Source: Muribaculaceae bacterium
Lineage (GTDB): Bacteria > Bacteroidota > Bacteroidia > Bacteroidales > Muribaculaceae
Assembly (NCBI GenBank): GCA_910573745.1
Contig: CAJSYI010000019.1
Span: 1 to 46,090, forward strand
Reading direction: 5' to 3'
Length of the DNA: 46,090 bases
Shown: one piece after another, positions 41,310 to 46,090 of the stretch
Layout: each line of letters begins with the position of its first letter
Numbering within the stretch: position 1 is the stretch's first letter
Notes under the pieces: generated by a model
Told to the model about the DNA's origin: nothing
Databases searched by the model: none
What the model saw: only the letters and a program-made list of their open reading frames with translations
Translations under genes and position numbers: made by a program

Positions 41310-41405
41310 AGCCATAACATCAGAAGCCGCAGAATCGCAAATGAATGCAGGGCCGCCGCATCGAACAACGCCCCATAGTCAAGATGCCGACGACGGCACA
41401 TATGT

Positions 41406-42449
41406 TCAGGGCTGGCGGTCGGGAGGGAGGCAGAGGCGGCGGTGGGCTCCGGCAGCGGAGGTTACGCCTGCCTGAGCAGCCTTGCCGTACCAAAAGGCGG
41501 CGTCCATGCCGCCGCGGCCGCTCTCCGGGCTGTCAAGGAGGCCGGTCAGCGCGTCGGGGAACACGTCGAGCGTCTCGGCAATGATGAACTGTGCCGAAGG
41601 ATTGCCCATCTCCGCGGCCTTGCAGAAGTTAAGCAGCGATTCCTTGTGGTCGTATTCAGTCCCTTTCCCCAAAGCATACGCCTCGCCGAGAAGGGCATAT
41701 GCCTGCGCCGAGCCTTTACCGGCGGCTATCCGGAAAAGCCCTACTGCCGATTCGGGCGCGTTGCCCCGGGTAAAAAAGCTTAATCCGAGGCCGACCGCCT
41801 CAGTGGCCTCCAGGGCCTGCCATCTGCTTCGCATCAGACGCAAGAGGGACGCGTCGGCATCAGCCACGCCTTTCCTCGCAGCCTCCGAAAGAAGACCGGA
41901 AGCCTTGAGCGTGTCGGGGGCGACGGGCGGCAGTCCTTCGGCATATATCGCGGCGAGCTGCATCATGGCCACCGGAAGCCCTGCGTCGGCGGCTTTTCCG
42001 AGCCAATAGACGGCTTTCTCCGGATCCCGCTCCACGCCTTCACCTGCCGCAAGAAGCCAGCCGAGGTTGGCCGCGCCTTTGGCATCGCCCTGCATCGCCG
42101 CCTTCTCTATCAGGTCAAGGCCCCGGATGCGGTCCCGCTCCACGCCCTCACCGTTGAAAAGCCTGTAGCCGAGATAGTTCTGCGCAGGCGCATATCCGGC
42201 CTCCGCAGATTTCCCATAAAGCAGCAAGGAGCGCAGGGAGTCCGGCTCCACAGGGCCGTAGCCGAGCTCATAGACGTAGGCGAGGTCGTAGAGGGCTTTC
42301 GGGTCGCCGCTGTCGGCACGGCATTCAAGCCTCCTGAGCGAAGCATAAAGGGCCGAATCCTGCCCCGAGACCTCAGGCGCACGTCTCCCCGCGTTCCCCC
42401 GGAAAGGAAACGCAGCCAGCAGCAACATCAGCATAACGACCGTCCTCAT
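41406..42449 (-). CDS. secreted Sel1-repeat protein
   Basis: A 347-residue protein with a hydrophobic signal peptide (MRTVVMLMLLLAAFPFRGNA) and about six Sel1-like/TPR repeats. They include ALYDLAYVYELGYG, PAQNYLGYRLFNGEGV, GAANLGWLLAAGEGV and AYALLGEAYALGKGT. Sel1 repeats form a curved helical scaffold for binding partner proteins. There is no lipobox. It starts 31 bases after the porX stop and is probably transcribed with it. It ends in a convergent space opposite the leucine-rich repeat gene. No specific partner can be named. Confidence 0.85.
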   Translation of the reverse strand: MRTVVMLMLLLAAFPFRGNAGRRAPEVSGQDSALYASLRRLECRADSGDPKALYDLAYVYELGYGPVEPDSLRSLLLYGKSAEAGYAPAQNYLGYRLFNGEGVERDRIRGLDLIEKAAMQGDAKGAANLGWLLAAGEGVERDPEKAVYWLGKAADAGLPVAMMQLAAIYAEGLPPVAPDTLKASGLLSEAARKGVADADASLLRLMRSRWQALEATEAVGLGLSFFTRGNAPESAVGLFRIAAGKGSAQAYALLGEAYALGKGTEYDHKESLLNFCKAAEMGNPSAQFIIAETLDVFPDALTGLLDSPESGRGGMDAAFWYGKAAQAGVTSAAGAHRRLCLPPDRQP

Positions 42450-42480
42450 CCCTTATGGCCGAAACCGGCAACCGTCAGAT

Positions 42481-44016
42481 TCACTTCGGAGAAAGCGTTA
42501 CGAGCGGCACAAGCATCTCCTGCAAGGATATGCCGCCGTGCTGGAACGTGCCGGTGTAATACTGCACGTAGTAGTTGTAATTGTTCGGATAGGAGAAGAA
42601 ATCCTGGTTGCAGGCATAGATGTAGGTCGAAGAGACGTTGGGGCAGGGCAGGCCGAACTTCTTAGGGTTGTGCATCTCATAGACCTGCCTGGGGTTGTAG
42701 TTCAGGTTCTTGCCCACCTTATAGCGAAGGTTGGTGTTGGTGTTGCGGTCGCCCACCACCTTTATCGGGTCGTCCACCTTGATCGTGCCGTGGTCGGTGG
42801 TTACGATCACCTTGAATCCCATCTCGGCTATGCGCCGGAATATGTCGAGTGTCGAGGAATGGCGGAACCACGACTCCGTCAGCGACCGGTAGGCGGCATC
42901 GGAGCTTGCCAGCTCACGGATCATCTTCGACTCCGTGCGGGCATGCGAAAGCATGTCGATGAAGTTGAGCACCACCACGTTGAGCTGGTTGTTCTTCAGC
43001 GAATTCATCGAACGCAGGAACTTCTCGCCCGCCCCCGAATCGTTGAGCTTGGAATAGGAGAACTTCTCCTTGCGGCGGAAACGCTTCAGCTGCGTGTCGA
43101 TAAGCTCGGCCTCGTGGATGTTGAGCCCCTCGTCCTCGTCTTCGTCCACCCACAGGTCGGGGAACATCTGCTCTATCTGGAGCGGCATGAGGCCTGCGAA
43201 GATGGCGTTGCGGGCATATTGGGTCGATGTAGGCAGGATGGTGGTGTAAAGCTCCTCCTGCACGTTGAAGAATTCCGACACGAGCGGCTGCACCACCCGC
43301 CATTGGTCGAGACGGAAATTGTCTATCAGCACGACAAACACCTTCTCGCCCCGGTCAAGCACCGGGAAGACGCGCCGCTTGAAGATCTCGTGGCTCATGA
43401 GCGGATGCTCGTCGGTCGTGACCCATTTCTCATAGCTGCGCTTGACGAACTTGCAGAAATTCGAGTTCGCGTCGCGCTTCTGCATCAGAAGCATCTCGTC
43501 CATCGAACTGTCGGCTCCGGCAAGCTTCAGCTCCCAGAAGACGAGCTGGCGGTAGACCTCCATCCAGTCTTCGACGGAAGCCGCGTCGTTGATGAGCATC
43601 GATATGTTGCGGAATTCCTGCTGGTAGCCGCTCGTGGTCTGCTGGGCCACGAGGCGTCCGCTGTTGAGGTTCTTGTTGATGGAGAACCATATCTGGTTGG
43701 GGTTCACGGGCTTTATCAGATAATCGGCTATCTGGTTGCCGATTGCCTGGGTCATGATGTTCTCCTCCTCGCTCTTGGTGATCATTATCACCGGAATCTC
43801 CGGATGCGACTGGTTGATGCGCGAAAGCGTCTCCAGACCGGTCAGCCCCGGCATGTTCTCGTCGAGAAGGATGAGCGAGAACGGCTCGCTCTCGAGCATG
43901 TCGAGCGCGTCGGGGCCGTTGTTGGCGGTCGCCACTTCGTAGCCCTTCGTCTTTAGGAAAAGTATATGCGGCTTGAGGAGATCTACTTCATCGTCCACCC
44001 ACAGAATCTTGTTCAT
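42481..44016 (-). CDS. porX: PglZ-domain response regulator PorX
   Basis: A 511-residue two-domain regulator. The receiver domain (1-120) has the phospho-acceptor Asp52 in LILLDENMPG and the acidic pair DDE at 8-10. A helical linker follows, then a PglZ domain of the alkaline phosphatase superfamily with VLIDNFRLDQW, PTSTQYARNAIFAGLMP and VIVTTDHGTIKV carrying the expected metal ligands. PorX partners with the histidine kinase PorY and controls type IX secretion genes in Porphyromonas and relatives; it also occurs in Bacteroidales without that system. No porY is visible. The start at 44014-44016 is 12-20 bases from the predicted transcription start; an upstream in-frame start at 44037 would lie at the promoter itself. 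Confidence 0.93.
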   Translation of the reverse strand: MNKILWVDDEVDLLKPHILFLKTKGYEVATANNGPDALDMLESEPFSLILLDENMPGLTGLETLSRINQSHPEIPVIMITKSEEENIMTQAIGNQIADYLIKPVNPNQIWFSINKNLNSGRLVAQQTTSGYQQEFRNISMLINDAASVEDWMEVYRQLVFWELKLAGADSSMDEMLLMQKRDANSNFCKFVKRSYEKWVTTDEHPLMSHEIFKRRVFPVLDRGEKVFVVLIDNFRLDQWRVVQPLVSEFFNVQEELYTTILPTSTQYARNAIFAGLMPLQIEQMFPDLWVDEDEDEGLNIHEAELIDTQLKRFRRKEKFSYSKLNDSGAGEKFLRSMNSLKNNQLNVVVLNFIDMLSHARTESKMIRELASSDAAYRSLTESWFRHSSTLDIFRRIAEMGFKVIVTTDHGTIKVDDPIKVVGDRNTNTNLRYKVGKNLNYNPRQVYEMHNPKKFGLPCPNVSSTYIYACNQDFFSYPNNYNYYVQYYTGTFQHGGISLQEMLVPLVTLSPK

Positions 44017-44034
44017 TCTCAGTATTATTTTCTG

Positions 44035-44066
44035 CAAAGATACTAATCCGGCACGGAAATCCCAAA
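44035..44066 (-). promoter_or_regulatory. promoter of porX
   Basis: On the minus strand TTTG (44063-44066), exactly 20 bases, then TATCTTTG (44035-44042) match the Bacteroidetes consensus at every defined position. The -33 box sits in the loop of a perfect inverted repeat. Confidence 0.8.
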
Positions 44067-44079
44067 TCTCGTGCCGGAT
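44046..44079. repeat. perfect 10-bp inverted repeat around the porX -33 box
   Basis: Arms ATCCGGCACG (44046-44055) and CGTGCCGGAT (44070-44079) enclose 14 bases that contain the -33 element. This could be an operator for a dimeric regulator acting on porX, or a hairpin terminating the upstream gene (44130-44561). No T run follows on the minus strand, which favours the operator reading. Confidence 0.7.
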
Positions 44080-44129
44080 AAATGTTCACTGAAGGCTCAA
44101 ATTACCCGGAATCAGGTATCAGCGGAGCC

Positions 44130-44561
44130 TCATTCCGCCAAGGCCTCGAAATAACAGTCGGCGACGGTGAGCCATTCCTCCAGGCTTCCCTGAAGCGTGA
44201 AGCCCTCCACGCCCTCTGGATCGCCGAGTTCGATGCGGGCCTTGTCGGGAGTGAGCGTAACCACCGTAGGCCTCACCTCGCTGCCGGGATTGTAGAAAGC
44301 GTCCACGCTCACCGGCGAACGGTCTTCCTCAATCAGCCACAGCCCGTCGCCACAGGCATACAGACCCGTAACCCGGGCCACGCGCGTCTTGTCCTTCTCA
44401 AGAGAATGATGCACGATTTCAGGCACATAATGGAAACCGGCCCTGGCGAGGTCCCATATTATCGCGCCTATGTTGCGCTCCTTCATGTCGGCCAGGAGCT
44501 CGGCCTTGGCGTTGAGCAGGAGCCTGCCTGCCGAATCGCGGTATGTACGTGTGTCTTTCAT
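44130..44561 (-). CDS. conserved-looking protein of unknown function
   Basis: A 143-residue soluble, acidic protein that I do not recognise. It begins MKDTRTYRDSAGRLLLNAKA (an ATG two codons upstream is also possible). It has no signal peptide, membrane helix or metal-binding cluster. Predicted structure is mixed alpha/beta, with GLYACGDGLWLIEEDRSPVS in the middle and an aromatic, acidic C-terminal helix (EEWLTVADCYFEALAE). Its GC content and codon use match the neighbours, so it is probably a real gene. It lies between the phosphatase gene and porX, in the same direction, and may be expressed separately from both. Confidence 0.65.
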   Translation of the reverse strand: MKDTRTYRDSAGRLLLNAKAELLADMKERNIGAIIWDLARAGFHYVPEIVHHSLEKDKTRVARVTGLYACGDGLWLIEEDRSPVSVDAFYNPGSEVRPTVVTLTPDKARIELGDPEGVEGFTLQGSLEEWLTVADCYFEALAE

Positions 44562-44592
44562 AATCATCACTAATCAAAACATTGTAAAAGTA

Positions 44593-44606
44593 AGAGTGTG
44601 TTTCAG
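44593..44606 (+). repeat. short repeat AGAGTGTGTTTCAG, copy 2
   Basis: Identical to the word at 25921-25934. It lies in the space between the phosphatase stop (44617) and the start of the unknown gene (44561), so relative to local genes it is antisense, unlike copy 1. Confidence 0.5.
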
Positions 44607-44616
44607 CCATAAAAGT

Positions 44617-45873
44617 TCAAGGCAGCATGGATTTTTGCCAGAAGTCGCGTAGTGAAGTCCAGGGGACGATGGGCGAAGCGGCGGCGGGAAGCGGCGCAAT
44701 CTGCCGCCCGTTGAGCAACGCCTGAACATAGGCCTTCCCCGACGGAGCGGCGTAGAAGACGAGGATCAGGTTCGCACCGAGAGGCGAGACGAAGGAATCG
44801 TTCCAGTAGTCGGCAAGCGTCTGCGGCGTGGCCTCCTGAGGCACCGTGCATCCGGGCAGCCCCATCAGCGAGAAGAGGGGCATCAGAGTCTCGGCATGCG
44901 CGAACCGGAACACGCCTCGTATGAGCCTCCGGGCCTCTGCGGTGCTGACAATCACCTCCGACGAGTCTATGATTTCACGAAGAAGGCCTTCGGCGGCCTT
45001 GCCGGGAAGGTCGGAGAAACGCGTGTCAGTCCGTTGAAGGGCGTGCTTCAGGTTGTCGGCAAGATAGCATGCGCGGTACTCCTCCGGAGTCATGAACCGT
45101 GAGATTCCGGCATTGATGCCCGCGGCAGGCAGCGACTGGAGCACGGCATAGACGCGCATCGTGATTTCCTGAAGCTCCTCCTTCGGCCGTCCGCCGCCGA
45201 CAAGCCTTATGGCAGGAGCCACAGGCACGTTGGCGGCCGAATATCCGTCATACGTCTTTCTCCAGCCGCCGTGCCTGATATAGTCGGCATAACGCCTGTC
45301 AGTGTCGAAGAAACGCAGGAGCGAATCGTATTCACGGCCGGAAGACGCCGTCATCTGCAAGTCGGGGTTCAGGCTTCCGAGCTGATGGCAGAAACCGTAC
45401 ATCGAAGCCACGGCACGGGGAACGAACGTGGATATGGCGATTATGCTCCCCTGCGAGAAAAAGCCCGGCAGCATAGCGTCAAGGCGCGAGGCGATGCCTC
45501 GCTGTTCGGCCTCGCCCAGCGAGTCGAGCTGCCCCCAACGCCCGTCGGTCTTCTCCCTGACGGTCTGCAGAAGGGCCGCCATTTCCTCACCGGCCCGGGT
45601 AAGGCTCCCACGCGTACGCGCCGCCTCGAGCGACGACAGCAGGTCGCCCACCTTCTTCTCCGACGAAAGGAAACGCGCCCCGTGGCGGCCTATGTGGTTG
45701 ACGAAAACAGGAGTGAGCGAATCCGGCGCGGCAGGGAACTCCTCCGGCAGACGGATGGGCATCATGGTCCCGCCGAGCGACGGAGGGAAAGGGGGATCCA
45801 TCCCCACAGGCAACTGCGCGCCGGCCGCCAAAGCCGCCGACACGCACAAAACCAAAGCGGCAATCTTCTTCAT
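44617..45873 (-). CDS. secreted histidine phosphatase, MINPP (phytase)-like
   Basis: A 418-residue exported enzyme of histidine phosphatase clade 2. The signal peptide is MKKIAALVLCVSAALAAGA. The phosphohistidine motif RHGARF is at 63-68 (His64), and the C-terminal HAE at 326-328 replaces the HD of classical acid phosphatases, as in multiple inositol polyphosphate phosphatases such as those of gut Bacteroides. It probably removes phosphates from phytate or other inositol phosphates in the periplasm or outside the cell. Length fits the bacterial MINPP range. It is single, with no transport genes nearby. Confidence 0.85.
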   Translation of the reverse strand: MKKIAALVLCVSAALAAGAQLPVGMDPPFPPSLGGTMMPIRLPEEFPAAPDSLTPVFVNHIGRHGARFLSSEKKVGDLLSSLEAARTRGSLTRAGEEMAALLQTVREKTDGRWGQLDSLGEAEQRGIASRLDAMLPGFFSQGSIIAISTFVPRAVASMYGFCHQLGSLNPDLQMTASSGREYDSLLRFFDTDRRYADYIRHGGWRKTYDGYSAANVPVAPAIRLVGGGRPKEELQEITMRVYAVLQSLPAAGINAGISRFMTPEEYRACYLADNLKHALQRTDTRFSDLPGKAAEGLLREIIDSSEVIVSTAEARRLIRGVFRFAHAETLMPLFSLMGLPGCTVPQEATPQTLADYWNDSFVSPLGANLILVFYAAPSGKAYVQALLNGRQIAPLPAAASPIVPWTSLRDFWQKSMLP

Positions 45874-46090
45874 AAGCCTCTCAATTCATTGTTTCAATAT
45901 CAGAAACGCACCCAGTCGGCCTAAGGTTCTTAGAATGTGGTTAGAATCATCGCAGAATAAATACGGACACGTAACTATTCAGCGGACACGCTAAGGCGAT
46001 AATGTGGAATAGACATCACCATTATAGGTAAATTTAACCTGCTGGTTTTATAGAAATTAGCGGCAATTTTATTTGGTAAAGTCAAATAAG
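45874..46090. other. end of window: intergenic, with an 8-bp direct repeat
   Basis: These 217 AT-rich bases hold the upstream region of the phosphatase gene. The word CGGACACG occurs at 45964-45971 and 45983-45990, a 19-base period. No consensus promoter or gene is apparent. The repeat might be an operator or the terminal repeat of an insertion sequence lying to the right, but the window stops too soon to tell. Confidence 0.4.

Noticed and set aside
42538..43956. 472-residue plus-strand frame opposite porX
   Set aside because: Antisense shadow of PorX, whose receiver and PglZ motifs are intact on the minus strand.

Overview
The window looks like a Bacteroidales chromosome, plausibly Muribaculaceae or a relative; this is inferred and not proven. 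The evidence is: promoters of the Bacteroidetes type (-33 TTTG / -7 TAnnTTTG) with no Shine-Dalgarno sequences at the starts; a PorX-type PglZ response regulator; a BspA-like leucine-rich surface protein; a YbeY with the Bacteroidetes-type metal motif; and the division/cell-wall gene order rsmH-ftsL-ftsI-murE-mraY-murD-ftsW-murG-murC-ftsQ-ftsA-ftsZ. Core genes are GC-rich, while several islets are visibly AT-rich.

Layout. 1-6510 (+): the 3' end of a surface-polysaccharide cluster. It opens with the C-terminal end of an IS30-type transposase abutting a 5'-truncated acyltransferase. Then come a GT4 glycosyltransferase, an MBOAT O-acyltransferase with an SGNH-like partner, a WecG/TagA/CpsF transferase and gmd, closed by a strong terminator. 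6778-12839 (-): a housekeeping block read ybeY-mnmG-apt-uvrC, plus ruvB with its own promoter. A perfect parS-type palindrome lies between mnmG and apt. 13199-15423 (+): a small Ala/Lys-rich helical protein, then an AT-rich type II restriction-modification pair (cytosine-5 methyltransferase and an unassigned nuclease), then a lone GT4 gene at 15431-16588.

16640-32169 (+): the dcw cluster, making peptidoglycan precursor (murE, mraY, murD, murG, murC; meso-DAP type by the DNPR motif of MurE) and the divisome (ftsL, ftsI, ftsW, ftsQ, ftsA, ftsZ). mraZ is absent from the usual place. A consensus promoter lies inside the 3' end of murC and could drive ftsQAZ separately. 32230-39123 (+): a THUMP-type 23S rRNA methyltransferase with a long DDRKDFRR repeat tail, purD, a membrane protein, pdxB, RNase H and queG.

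39167-41309 (+): an AT-richer islet with a Crp-family regulator and a leucine-rich repeat secreted protein. 41406-45873 (-): a secreted Sel1 protein, porX (promoter bracketed by a perfect inverted repeat), an unknown protein, and a secreted MINPP-type histidine phosphatase. The final 217 bases hold no recognised gene. The most interesting items are the unassigned restriction nuclease, the parS site, the ftsQAZ promoter inside murC, the repeat tail on the rRNA methyltransferase, and the inverted repeat around the porX -33 box. I saw no CRISPR array, tRNA or rRNA, and no clearly new multi-gene system beyond the restriction-modification pair.
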